A stretch of DNA of 64,000 nt from Hahella sp050299855 (GTDB lineage: Bacteria; Pseudomonadota; Gammaproteobacteria; Pseudomonadales; Oleiphilaceae), in the NCBI GenBank assembly GCA_050299855.1, contig JBNKWQ010000025.1:1-64000 (forward strand). Reading direction: 5' to 3'. Positions within the stretch are counted from its first letter, which is position 1, and every line of letters begins with the position of its first letter. Of this stretch, positions 47,858-57,003 are shown piece by piece. The notes under the pieces are model-generated. The model was not told where the DNA came from, did not search any database, and was given only the letters and a program-made list of their open reading frames with translations. Made by a program: the position numbers and the translations under genes.

Positions 47858-48115
47858 TTAATTTTTTGCCAGTTCTCCGTCAGTTACTACAAGTGTTTCA
47901 ATAATCTGGCGGGAATACCGGTTCACCACAAAGTTAACGTTGTCTTCGTTGTAGTTCAGGTAAGAGCTGCGAACAAAGTTCCATTTGATCACAGCTTTCT
48001 GCAACAGCTTATTGGTGGCCGGGTCAGAAAAAGCTGTATTTACCATGTGTTGCAGTTCCCGGTCGAAATTCCTGGCCAATGGGCAAATGTAATATTGAGT
48101 TATATTCGATCAGTC
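47858..48115 (-). pseudogene. Possible fragment of a type IV pili methyl-accepting N-terminal-like domain protein
   Basis: An open stretch on the minus strand (start codon TTG at 48079 at best, no ribosome site) encodes LARNFDRELQHMV and the distinctive stretch NEDNVNFVVNRYSRQIIETL. The pattern resembles part of the PilJ-type N-terminal sensor domain (PF13675-like). It has no credible start or complete domain, so I treat it as a remnant. The rest of the 447-base gap between 47768 and 48214 holds nothing I recognise. Confidence 0.35.
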
Positions 48116-48214
48116 TTGATACGAGCCGAAAAGGCACAGGCCGGAGATTGCAAGCAATCTCCTTGACCTGGAAAAAATCGCCGAAACTATCGGGTTATTC
48201 ATCAAGTCCACGAA

Positions 48215-48799
48215 TTAGGAACCCAGAGGCAAACGAATAACCACACCACCCATCACATCACCCACTTTGAAGTCAGTCCGGGGAGAGTCTTTATGACCGT
48301 TATGGCAGGACGCGCACACGGGTGCCACAGCAATATCCGGGTATACCGCAGTGAAGTATTTGGTTCCGCCCAGCTCTTCTTCGCCATAGTAGTTCTGGCC
48401 TGGATTCTCAGCGATAAATTTCAAACCAGTTTTCTCAACGTCCGTGACAGGCGCATTCTGCTTGTTGATCGGCCAGATTGACTGTAATGAGTAGCTGAAC
48501 TTGTCAGTTTTACCGGCCACCATTTCAGCGCCAAAGCGGAACATCTGTGCGGGCAACGGCAGAGCCTTATCGTCGATAAAGTGTTCGCTGGCTTTGATGA
48601 CACCTTCTTCCTTGGCCAGGCGATTCACCACCTGTTTGGTATAGACGGCACGGTCAGATTCCATCACTTTGTGCAGTGCATCTGTGAATTCCTGAGGAGA
48701 AATTCCCTTAGGTTCGCTTTCGCATCCCGCCAGTATAGTGCCGGCGGCCACGACGACTGCCATAGTGGTTGCTTTCGAAAAAGTATTCAGAAGTTTCAT
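48215..48799 (-). CDS. Tll0287-like (DUF3365) heme-binding lipoprotein
   Basis: The 194-residue precursor has a lipobox LAGC (Cys25) and a Tll0287-type domain ending in the heme c motif CASCHNGHKDSPRTDF near residue 160. This fold is a c-type heme sensor/redox domain. AGAGGAAAAACAC precedes the ATG. It follows a multiheme cytochrome and a flavoprotein reductase on the same strand, with a 182-base gap, so it may accept electrons from, or report on, that chain. Confidence 0.9.
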   Translation of the reverse strand: MKLLNTFSKATTMAVVVAAGTILAGCESEPKGISPQEFTDALHKVMESDRAVYTKQVVNRLAKEEGVIKASEHFIDDKALPLPAQMFRFGAEMVAGKTDKFSYSLQSIWPINKQNAPVTDVEKTGLKFIAENPGQNYYGEEELGGTKYFTAVYPDIAVAPVCASCHNGHKDSPRTDFKVGDVMGGVVIRLPLGS

Positions 48800-48981
48800 G
48801 TGTTTTTCCTCTCACCTTTTAATTGTTGAGCCGTTGTCCCATATCAGTTACCAGTGGGTACTGGGTTGGTAACCTGTAGGTACTGGCTATGGTTCCCGGT
48901 TGGGTATCCACGCTCTTTTTGCTACAGCTCTCTGGCGGAGCCTTGATTCTTTTCAGGTGCCTGAGGGCCTAATGGCTTCGC

Positions 48982-50322
48982 TCATTCATCTTTGTCTTCC
49001 AGCCGCCCTGTGGCCCAATCGATACTCTCCACGTGCATGGCCGGCCGACCTTTAAAATTGCTCTGAATCAGCTCCGGGTCGGCCAACGCATCCAATGTGA
49101 AAGGAAAACCGTGGCAATCCATACAAACCGAGCGGATCATTTTTTCATTAGGCCGCAGGTTATCGTTCTGGTTATGCATGACCTGTATGGCATGGCCATC
49201 CAGCCCATTGGTTTCCAGACGCGGTAGATGGCAGGTGGCACAGCTCACGCCAGCCCCTACAGGCAACAATCCCTGCTTTTCCTGTTCCCACAGTGCAGCA
49301 TGGGGTGAATTGGGATAGTTGCGTGAATGATCATCATCGTGGCAGGACAAGCAGCTTTCTACAGCGGCCTCTTGTGTATCAAACCGGTGTGCACTGTGAC
49401 AGGTAGTACAGGTTAACGGAGTATCCAGAGCCTCCTGCTTGAACGGCAATCGCCCCATACCCGGAGTCATCGGGCTCAATGCAATACCGCCACTGCCTGC
49501 CAGTCGCATCCCGTGCTTGCCCTGCACAAAGGTAGCGGCTTCCTGCTCATGACAGCCTTTGCATATCGTCATATCCGGCTTATCCAGCCATTTCGAGGTC
49601 ACTACGGACTGATGACAACCCGTGCAATTGACTCCGGCAATGGCATGGGCAGTTTCCAGCCAGTCAGTCACAACACCCGTATTCCCATGTGCACTCAAAG
49701 GACCATCGGCATCCTGCATTTGCAGTGGCGTCGCCGGTCCATCCACAGCCGTAATCTGCTCCAGCAGATTTCGCATGGGCTGATGGGGATCTGCCTGGTT
49801 CGCGGGCTGGTCGGCATGCTTGACCAGGAAGTCCTCATAGAGAGCCCGGTTATCATGAAAATTATGGCATCCGGCATTCAGGCAGCTATCGAAGGGCAAG
49901 TCCTTGTGGGTGGGTCTATCCTCAGCAATGTCTTCATGACAGTAAAAACAGAAATCATCCGGCAGCGTCACACCCATTGCATGGGTTTCCTCCCGACGAT
50001 GCTCAATATGACAAGTGACACAATAGCGGGCATCAAGTACTTCAACCCGGCCGGCATTACGCGGATCAGTAAACTTGGATTTAGGGTGGCTGTCATCCGC
50101 TACAGATAATTCCGCACCATGGCAGTTGGTGCAGGCTTCCTGGATTAATGTATCACCGCCAAAGGATTCCTGGTGACAGCTGTCACAGGCCAGTTCAATC
50201 TGATGATGACCATCGGTGGTTGCGCCGATCAGGTATTGCCCGCGCTGGTCATCGGCGAACAGGCTCCAACCCCAGAAAAGACTGAGCACAATACTGATGA
50301 TCCCCCAGATAAACCACTTCAT
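48982..50322 (-). CDS. Multiheme cytochrome c, ten CxxCH sites plus one Cx4CH
   Basis: The 446-residue protein has an N-terminal TM anchor (3-22) and is periplasmic. I count ten CxxCH sites (CDSCH, CTNCH, CVTCH, CFYCH, CTGCH, CKGCH, CTTCH, CLSCH, CATCH, CMDCH) and one CLNAGCH, a Cx4CH that may hold an eleventh heme. It resembles cytochrome c3/doubled-CxxCH proteins. No catalytic CxxCK is present, so it looks like an electron carrier rather than a nitrite reductase. It lies 39 bases after the membrane flavoprotein gene, suggesting direct transfer from that protein. Confidence 0.9.
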   Translation of the reverse strand: MKWFIWGIISIVLSLFWGWSLFADDQRGQYLIGATTDGHHQIELACDSCHQESFGGDTLIQEACTNCHGAELSVADDSHPKSKFTDPRNAGRVEVLDARYCVTCHIEHRREETHAMGVTLPDDFCFYCHEDIAEDRPTHKDLPFDSCLNAGCHNFHDNRALYEDFLVKHADQPANQADPHQPMRNLLEQITAVDGPATPLQMQDADGPLSAHGNTGVVTDWLETAHAIAGVNCTGCHQSVVTSKWLDKPDMTICKGCHEQEAATFVQGKHGMRLAGSGGIALSPMTPGMGRLPFKQEALDTPLTCTTCHSAHRFDTQEAAVESCLSCHDDDHSRNYPNSPHAALWEQEKQGLLPVGAGVSCATCHLPRLETNGLDGHAIQVMHNQNDNLRPNEKMIRSVCMDCHGFPFTLDALADPELIQSNFKGRPAMHVESIDWATGRLEDKDE

Positions 50323-50361
50323 GACATTTGACTACCATTCATCGGTTGATACACCTGGCCG

Positions 50362-52398
50362 CTAAAAGTAATAAACGCTGAGAATGTGAAACCCCAGCAA
50401 GACCGGCAGCGGCCAGAGAATGACAACATGAGACCAGTACAGGAAATCACGCAAATGCTTACCGGGCTGACGCGACATCCGGTGCTGCCAGGCAATCACA
50501 ACTGTCGCCAGTGCACCCAGCCCCGCTGCCAAAAGAAAATCCAGCATCAGCCAGTGATTAAGGTTCTGCCCCAAGGCCATCCCGGTGTGCACAACCAGAG
50601 TGACTAGTGCCAGTACACCTAACACGATGTGAGCCAGGCGCCAGTAGTCGAACCCTCCCCAGGTCAACTTGCGCACCCGCTTGCGTAAAGACACCAGCAG
50701 GCCAAAGATCACCAGCCCCAGCAGGGTGAATCCGCTAATTTGCTTGAACAGGCCATCGCGCCAAAGGAAATCCGGTGGCCATACTTCCTGTACCGAAGCT
50801 TTGATACCGAGAGAGGGGTAAAAGAAAACTGTTGTAGTGAAGAGTAACGCCAGTGCAGCCCACACCCAGTGGGAAGTTTTGGCTTTGATAGGTTCTGCCT
50901 GGGCAGAGCCGCCCACCAGTTCCGCCAGCAGTGGTTTGCAGCTTCCGCAAACTGTGGAGGCTTTGGTACAAGAGGCCAGCATGTCCACCGTTTTTGACCC
51001 GGAGTCCATGGCTTCAGTGAGCTTGCCGCGAGACACCGCCATACATTGGCAAACCAACGCATCGGCAGGCCACTGCGCCACATTAGCGCTTTCGCCATCG
51101 CCCCAGATACGCCCGGTACGCCAAAATTGCAGCCGCTGCCAGGGCCAAAGATAACGGTGCGTGGTAACGGCCTCCTGCAACCGGTTTTTTTCCGGCCATT
51201 CGCCCACAGCCATAGCCGCTTCTACCCTGCCGTCTCGAAGGTAGATCCGGCGGTAGTGACGGAAGTCTTTAAAGACCCAGGTTTGGATACGGGGCTTACC
51301 CGTCAGGCTTTCCCATTCCCCCAGACTGGTCACTGGTAAACCGGCCACCTTCAACTGACTGGCCTGTATAGATCCTCGATAAGTGGCTTCGGCACCGCCG
51401 ATATGGGCGGCGACAATGGCCGCCTGCTCCAGACCTGGCCCAACCAAACCGTAGACCTGTCCATTATGTTCGGCACATTCCCCGGCGGCATAGATATCCG
51501 CATTCGAAGTCTGCATGCTATCGTTCACCCGAATGCCACGGCCGACCTTAATCCAGGCCGTTCTGGCCAGGTCGATATTGGGAACAATGCCTGTTGCCAG
51601 AATGACACTGTCACAGGGAATTTCCCGTCCATCTCTCAGCCGTATGCCGGTGACCTGGTTTTCCCCCAGGATTTCCGCCAGGCCGCTTCCGGTACTTATC
51701 CGGATTCCCAGCAGCCGCAAATAATCACTAACCCTCTCACCACCCTGCTGATCCAGCTGCCTGTTCATGACATGACCTGCCTGCTGCACTACTTCCACCT
51801 GAGTACCATCGCGGGCCATCGCCTTGGCTGCTTCCAGACCCAGTAGTCCGCCACCCACCACAACCAGGCGCCGTACCCGTGCCCGTCTGGCCATCAGAGC
51901 TTCTATATCATTAAGAGAACGCAGGGAATAAACACCGGACAACTCAGTGCCCTGGATGTTGGGTATATAAGCACTGGATCCCAATGCCAATACCAGTTTG
52001 TGGTAACGATGACAGCGCCCGAACTGATCGAAAATGGTTTTGGCAGCAGGGTCCAGAGTGGTCACCTGACATTCACGAATCTGTACCACCTGGCTCAATG
52101 CCTGGGCCGGCAGACTCATATTAATGTCCTGAAGGTTGACCTCTCCTGCCAGCAGACTGGACAATTTAACCCGGTTATAGGGATCCCAGCGTTCTTCCCC
52201 GAATATCCAGATAGGACGCTGCAGATTCTGACGCAGGAGCTCTTCGACACACCGCAAACCCACAGGCCCGGCCCCGACTACTATGACAGGGGCGGGCCCT
52301 ATGACAGGAGTAGGTCCGGAGACAGGAGCAGGTCCGGAGACAGAAACTGGCTCAGCCTCGATGTTTTCGCTTTCACGGTTTGCAGAAGGGCTCTGCAT
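50362..52398 (-). CDS. Fusion: NirB-like FAD oxidoreductase, BFD [2Fe-2S], b-type membrane domain
   Basis: The 678-residue protein has a Pro-rich repeat linker (12-36), a FAD/NAD(P) reductase module (37-350) with VIVVGAGPVGLRCVEELL and VVVGGGLLGLEAAKAM, a NirB-like linker, a BFD-like [2Fe-2S] domain (about 450-505; VCQCM, then CTKASTVCGSC), and about five TM helices (515-678) with histidines in AHIVLG, VVHTGM, YWSHVV and LLGFHIL placed for two b hemes. It should pass electrons from NAD(P)H across the membrane. GGAG lies nine bases before the ATG at 52398; a GTG at 52413 is possible. It heads a likely operon with the multiheme cytochrome. Confidence 0.88.
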   Translation of the reverse strand: MQSPSANRESENIEAEPVSVSGPAPVSGPTPVIGPAPVIVVGAGPVGLRCVEELLRQNLQRPIWIFGEERWDPYNRVKLSSLLAGEVNLQDINMSLPAQALSQVVQIRECQVTTLDPAAKTIFDQFGRCHRYHKLVLALGSSAYIPNIQGTELSGVYSLRSLNDIEALMARRARVRRLVVVGGGLLGLEAAKAMARDGTQVEVVQQAGHVMNRQLDQQGGERVSDYLRLLGIRISTGSGLAEILGENQVTGIRLRDGREIPCDSVILATGIVPNIDLARTAWIKVGRGIRVNDSMQTSNADIYAAGECAEHNGQVYGLVGPGLEQAAIVAAHIGGAEATYRGSIQASQLKVAGLPVTSLGEWESLTGKPRIQTWVFKDFRHYRRIYLRDGRVEAAMAVGEWPEKNRLQEAVTTHRYLWPWQRLQFWRTGRIWGDGESANVAQWPADALVCQCMAVSRGKLTEAMDSGSKTVDMLASCTKASTVCGSCKPLLAELVGGSAQAEPIKAKTSHWVWAALALLFTTTVFFYPSLGIKASVQEVWPPDFLWRDGLFKQISGFTLLGLVIFGLLVSLRKRVRKLTWGGFDYWRLAHIVLGVLALVTLVVHTGMALGQNLNHWLMLDFLLAAGLGALATVVIAWQHRMSRQPGKHLRDFLYWSHVVILWPLPVLLGFHILSVYYF

Positions 52399-52611
52399 TT
52401 TCAGAAACTCCACAGAAATTACATCTGAAGTCTCTAGAGCAAAGTACTTGCCAATTCTGATTTATTTTATTTTTATATTGAATATCAACAAGTTGACCGC
52501 ATCGTTCACCAGAACAGTGCATAGAGAATTTCAGCGGCGACCTGCAACCGCCCTAATTTGGTATTTTGCATACCAGTTAAAGCATCAAAATGAATCACGT
52601 ACCGATTGAAC

Positions 52612-52645
52612 AAAAAAAAGCGCCGTGACATAAACCGCGGCGCTT
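52612..52645 (-). terminator. Intrinsic terminator of mqo
   Basis: On the minus strand AAGCGCCG and CGGCGCTT form a perfect eight-base stem, followed by a run of eight T residues. It lies about 30 bases after the mqo stop. Confidence 0.9.
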
Positions 52646-52675
52646 GATTTCAGTGTATCAGAGGGCTTGAGATCG

Positions 52676-54184
52676 TCAGCCGACGGCAGGCTCAACTTCC
52701 ACAGGTTTCAACCCAAGTGTGGTCAGAGTTCTTTGACGAACTTTCTCTGTCAGTTCCGGATTCTCAATCAACGATTGCCCGTAAGAAGGTACCATCTGCT
52801 TCATCTTCTGTTGCCAGGCTTCCGAATGCATACGATCAGCAAAACAGGTTTCAATAATGTTGACCATGGTCTGTGCCGCTGTCGATGCGCCGGGGGACGC
52901 ACCCAATAACGCTGCCAGGGAGCAGTCCTTAGAAGAAACCACTTCAGTACCGAATTCCAGCTTACCACCTTCTTTTGCACATTTCTTAATGATCTGTACT
53001 CGTTGACCTGCCATCGCCAGAGTCCAGTCATCATCCTTCGCTTCAGGGAAGAAATTACGCAGAGCATTGACCCGCGCTTTTTGCGTCTGGAACACTTCTT
53101 TAATCAGGTAGCGGGTCAGGTCCATATTATCCATACCTGCTGACCAGATGGGCCCAAAGTTGTCGCCACTAAATGACGAGGGCAAGTCGAATACCGAACC
53201 TTTTTTCAGAAAGCGGGTTGTGAATCCAGCGAAAGGCCCGAACAACAGCGCTGGCTTGCCATTAATGATACGAGTATCCAAATGTGGAACCGACATCGGT
53301 GGCGCACCTATGGGAGCCTTGCCGTAAACTTTGGCGTGGTGCCTTTCCACAACCTCAGGCTTCTGACATACCAGCCACTGCCCGCTGACAGGGAAGCCGC
53401 CATAGCCGTCACCTTCCGGAATTTCGGATTTCTGCAATAGTGGCAACGCACCACCACCGGCGCCGAGGAAAACAAATTTCGCGTTAATGTACTGCGACTC
53501 TTTGGTCTTGCGATTCTTGACCCGCACGTTCCAGCGTCCGTTTGGTTGCTGGTCCAGAGCCTTCACCGAATGGCTCAACAGCAACTCATAATCCGGCTGT
53601 TGCACCAGGTGTTTGACCATATTTCGGGTCAAAGATCCGAAATCCACATCCGAACCATATTTCACGCGAGTCGCGGCGACTTTCTGCATAGGATCGCGAT
53701 TACCCATGATCAACGGCATCCATTCATTCAATTGCCTGGGGTCTTCACTGTACTCCATGTCTTTAAACAGGTGATGCTGACTCATCACCTCATGGCGTTT
53801 ACGCAAAAAGTTCACATCATCCTCACCCCAAACAAAGCTCATATGCGGCGCGCGATTGATAAACTGGGTAGGGGCTGGCAATGCACCGGTTTCAACCAGG
53901 TACGACCAGAATTGCAATGACACTTCAAAAGCCGCATTGATAGAGATAGCTTTAGTAGTATCAATACCGCCGTCAGCGGTGGTAGGAGTGTAATTGAGCT
54001 CACAATAGGCAGCATGCCCTGTACCGGCATTATTCCAGCCATCCGTACTTTCATGAGCAACATGGTCAAGCCGTTCGACCATCACGATTTTCAGAGAGGG
54101 GTCCATCTGTTTGAGCATCATCCCAAGGGTGGTACTCATTACCCCAGCTCCGACGAGCAAAACATCAGCAGATTTTACGGTCAT
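52676..54184 (-). CDS. mqo: Malate:quinone oxidoreductase
   Basis: The 502-residue FAD enzyme oxidises malate to oxaloacetate and reduces the quinone pool at the membrane. The FAD motif VLLVGAGVMSTTLGMML is near residue 8, followed by DGWNNAGTGHAAYCELNYTP near residue 50 and GASPGASTAAQTMVNIIE near 424, all typical. Length matches Pseudomonas Mqo. I start at the ATG at 54184, with AAAGG about ten bases upstream; a GTG six codons earlier is open. Confidence 0.95.
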   Translation of the reverse strand: MTVKSADVLLVGAGVMSTTLGMMLKQMDPSLKIVMVERLDHVAHESTDGWNNAGTGHAAYCELNYTPTTADGGIDTTKAISINAAFEVSLQFWSYLVETGALPAPTQFINRAPHMSFVWGEDDVNFLRKRHEVMSQHHLFKDMEYSEDPRQLNEWMPLIMGNRDPMQKVAATRVKYGSDVDFGSLTRNMVKHLVQQPDYELLLSHSVKALDQQPNGRWNVRVKNRKTKESQYINAKFVFLGAGGGALPLLQKSEIPEGDGYGGFPVSGQWLVCQKPEVVERHHAKVYGKAPIGAPPMSVPHLDTRIINGKPALLFGPFAGFTTRFLKKGSVFDLPSSFSGDNFGPIWSAGMDNMDLTRYLIKEVFQTQKARVNALRNFFPEAKDDDWTLAMAGQRVQIIKKCAKEGGKLEFGTEVVSSKDCSLAALLGASPGASTAAQTMVNIIETCFADRMHSEAWQQKMKQMVPSYGQSLIENPELTEKVRQRTLTTLGLKPVEVEPAVG

Positions 54185-54734
54185 TTCAGTATTGCCTTTC
54201 ACGAAAAACCAGTTAGCTGTGGCTCATGTTTGGAACCCCAGCGATTTCCCTGACACTATGATAAGAGTGCAGGCTGCCTTTCCGGCCCGGAGGTTACTGT
54301 TTGGGCCGCTCGACATATTGGTTCCGGTGAAAGCCGCCAGGGACTTCTACCGGCGGGTCAAGAAGAGCGACCCTGGCCGATGTTAACGGCCCACCATCGA
54401 ATTTGGCCCGCGCATTATACTTAGGTCAAAGTAAAACTCCTAATTACGTTGTGGTTATCCCTGTGCTAAAAGCCACGTCCGGCATGATCAAACAGTCAAT
54501 TGACTAATATTTGCACTGACCCGGATGATTGAAAAAACGGTTGGGGATTAGTTAAAAAATGAGGAAGTAAAAAGACCGGCATTCAGAAAATACCGGTATA
54601 GATGTGGCTTTAACTTCTACTGCAAAGAAAGCTGAAAATCCACTTCAGCTATTAGTGAAACTATGTGTCCGTAACCATTGGTGAAACCAGGCTGTGATTA
54701 ATACACCTAAGTAGTAATGAATAATCTTAAATAG
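54185..54734. other. 550-base intergenic region
   Basis: No convincing gene lies here. The right half is AT-rich and holds the flgT terminator. A 42-codon frame at 54258-54386 has no ribosome site. A CCGCC/GGCGG repeat near 54330-54360 may be a hairpin in the mqo leader. Confidence 0.5.
54568..54596 (-). terminator. Candidate terminator of the flgPT operon
   Basis: On the minus strand CCGGTATT and AATGCCGG pair over eight bases (one G-T) around a TTCTG loop, followed by TCTTTTTAC. It lies about 140 bases after the flgT stop. Confidence 0.6.
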
Positions 54735-55985
54735 TTACCAGCTTACGATTACATCATCCGTCTGGATATTAATGCGAGTAGGGTCGTAACTCAGGTCACC
54801 GCTGGCAAACTCCGGTTGCACCAAAGCCACTTCCAGCGCAAGTTTCATGTCCTTCAGATGGGTTCCCTGATAACGGTCGCCGTCATACAGCTGGCGCGAG
54901 CGATACACCTGAAACTTGTCTCCCGGGCGAATCCCGGAATTAGACCCTGCTTCAAACAGAATGTTACTGTCTTCCACACGGGTAATACGGGTCATAAATG
55001 GCTGGCAGCCAACGTTACTTTCAATATCCGCTGCTATTTTTTGCAACACGTCCGCAACTTTTCGGCCATAGTCCAGCTCGCGAAAACTGGCGGCGAGCAT
55101 CGGTCGCGACTGCTCAGGATCTGAATCCCATTCACCCATAGTGCTGTAGCGTTTTTCAAACATGATAGCGCCACTGAAACCATCGTGAATGAACAGGTCC
55201 ACCACAAAAGTCCTCTGCAAATCACTCAGCGTTGTCCAGCGGCTAAAGTTTTTCACGATCGAGTGTTGAAACGCATCAGGACTACGCACGGAAATATCAC
55301 GGATAATTCCTGACACCACAAACTGTACGCCCAGGTCGCGTGCAGCTTTTACAGCCTTGGTCAGAGTACGTTGTTCAGTTTCACTGGTGGGCGCATCCAC
55401 GGGCTGCGGGTAAAGCTGAAGTTGGCTGGCCTGGTTCACCAACAGGCGTGGTGAGTTGATCAGCATGGCATTCAATGCTGTGGGTATATCACGCTCCATC
55501 TGATAGAGGCCACCGATGGAAGCCTGGGTCTGGTCCTGGAAGGCAAACCCTAAAAGCGCGATTTGGCGGCGGTAATGGTTGGTCGTCATGCCTTCACATA
55601 ATTCTTTCTTCTTGGCATAGATGTCCACATCCAGGGTCATCGACAAGCTGTCATCAAAGATTTCTTCAGATACTGGCAATATGCGGCTGACATAAGCATC
55701 ACTTTGCACCTGGATTCTGGATTCAGTGAGCAGGCCCTCCTCCACTGTATCGCGGCTGGAAACCCTCGCGCCAAACTGCTGGGAGGCCTGCCGTAGTGCA
55801 TCTTCCTGTGCGGCCTTACGTGCTGCGGCGGTATCGCCACCATAAACGACGGCCTGACCGGTAACCCTCATCCATTCCGCCTGAACCGGCCCTGCACATA
55901 GCCCTATGAGTCCGATCACACAAATAACCTGCGCCAGAATTCGGCTGAGTTGACTTATCCCGGCAAACCTTAATTGGATTTCCAT
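54735..55985 (-). CDS. flgT: Flagellar assembly protein FlgT
   Basis: The 416-residue precursor has a signal peptide ending VQA-EW near residue 37. The N-terminal domain (GQAVVYGGDTAAARKAAQED), the middle LGFAFQDQTQ domain and the C-terminal SH3-like GIRPGDKFQVYRS domain match Vibrio FlgT, which forms the H ring around the basal body and helps stator assembly. I start at the ATG at 55985 with AAGG eight bases upstream. It follows flgP by 48 bases. Confidence 0.9.
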   Translation of the reverse strand: MEIQLRFAGISQLSRILAQVICVIGLIGLCAGPVQAEWMRVTGQAVVYGGDTAAARKAAQEDALRQASQQFGARVSSRDTVEEGLLTESRIQVQSDAYVSRILPVSEEIFDDSLSMTLDVDIYAKKKELCEGMTTNHYRRQIALLGFAFQDQTQASIGGLYQMERDIPTALNAMLINSPRLLVNQASQLQLYPQPVDAPTSETEQRTLTKAVKAARDLGVQFVVSGIIRDISVRSPDAFQHSIVKNFSRWTTLSDLQRTFVVDLFIHDGFSGAIMFEKRYSTMGEWDSDPEQSRPMLAASFRELDYGRKVADVLQKIAADIESNVGCQPFMTRITRVEDSNILFEAGSNSGIRPGDKFQVYRSRQLYDGDRYQGTHLKDMKLALEVALVQPEFASGDLSYDPTRINIQTDDVIVSW

Positions 55986-56033
55986 CTTGCTTACCTTTTT
56001 ACCCTTGCCCAGTTCCAACAACTTTACCTGGCG

Positions 56034-56690
56034 TCACTTAGCACTAGCTGGTGCTGTACTCTCTTCTTCCATTGCGGCAGGCTCTGGCTGACTACCAATG
56101 AAATAGCCACCAGACCCTGTCATGGGAGGTGATGCCATACTGGCCTGAATCTGCGGATCGCTTTGAGGCAACGGCATACGACACTCTTCGGTATAACGGA
56201 AATAATTCACGCTGGTCAGACACTGGCGGAATTTCGGTTCCAGCACCACTTCAAGCACGGTTTCGAAGCCCCCGCCTTTCATTTCCGAGACACTCAGAAC
56301 CCGTGCACCACGAATGACACTGTCCACCATGGTTTTGAATTCATCATGCTGCAGCACCAGTGCTTCCACCGACGAAGATCCATAGATCACCGTGCCGTAG
56401 ATACGCTCAGCCAGTGCGCGGTAGGCATCCAGTTTCGAGGCTCGCATGGCCAAAAGCCGCGTGCGCTGAAAGCTGGCATGCTTGGGATCTTCATAGGTTC
56501 CGTAACCGGACACGCGGATCACAATCGGATCATATTGCCGATCAGACGGCTGGTTTTGTGCGTTGTTAACCGAATTACAGCCAGCCACAAGTACCAGCAC
56601 TAACAGCGTAGATACCCAGCGCACTGCACTGGACAAAACCTTTGCAGGAGTCAGGCTTACTTGACTAAGAGAGGGGTTATCTATGTTCAC
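56034..56690 (-). CDS. flgP: Flagellar lipoprotein FlgP (LPP20 family)
   Basis: The 218-residue precursor has a lipobox VAGC (Cys38) and an LPP20 domain with VSGYGTYEDPKHASFQRTR and LLAMRASKLDAYRALAERIYG. FlgP supports the outer-membrane ring of the flagellum. Vibrio has flgO next to flgP and flgT; no flgO is seen here. The C-terminal 30 residues are Pro/Ala/Glu-rich. A sigma-54-like promoter lies about 108 bases upstream. Confidence 0.88.
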   Translation of the reverse strand: MNIDNPSLSQVSLTPAKVLSSAVRWVSTLLVLVLVAGCNSVNNAQNQPSDRQYDPIVIRVSGYGTYEDPKHASFQRTRLLAMRASKLDAYRALAERIYGTVIYGSSSVEALVLQHDEFKTMVDSVIRGARVLSVSEMKGGGFETVLEVVLEPKFRQCLTSVNYFRYTEECRMPLPQSDPQIQASMASPPMTGSGGYFIGSQPEPAAMEEESTAPASAK

Positions 56691-57003
56691 TCGTTGCCAC
56701 CTTTATTGCCGCCTCGTTCCGCCTGCCGCAGTCGCATCACGCGAAAGGCGGCAGATAGTTGCCGATTTACGGGATAATTTAACTTATCTCCAAGTGTAGA
56801 AATTTTCGTGCCATGCATCTCCTACAGCTCAAAATCCTCCCCCCAATAAATACCCCACTCCGTCTAAAAATCAATATGCAGTCTCCGGATATCCGGACAT
56901 TTTAGTGCCCACCTGCCGCTTTGGTTGGCTTGAGCCCATACCCCTTTGCGAGTAACCTAGCCGGTCAATTCTTAGGGCAAAATTTCAGGTCAATCATTCA
57001 TCC
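56691..57003. other. Divergent intergenic region, flgP/cca
   Basis: The 313 bases hold promoters for both directions. A GC-rich stretch at 56710-56750 contains CCGCC/GGCGG complements. Apart from the sigma-54-like site nothing stands out. Confidence 0.5.
56798..56813 (-). promoter_or_regulatory. Sigma-54-like promoter of flgPT
   Basis: On the minus strand TGGCACG, four bases, then TTTCT. The -24 half is a perfect match to the RpoN consensus; the -12 half lacks the usual G (TTTC for TTGC). Flagellar genes of polar flagellates are often RpoN-dependent. Confidence 0.4.

Noticed and set aside
48982..50322. Interpretation as a cytochrome c nitrite reductase
   Set aside because: No CxxCK catalytic heme site and the wrong number of hemes for NrfA; better seen as an electron carrier.
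54258..54386. 42-codon frame in the mqo-flgT gap
   Set aside because: No ribosome site, arginine-rich composition typical of a GC-rich shadow, no domain.
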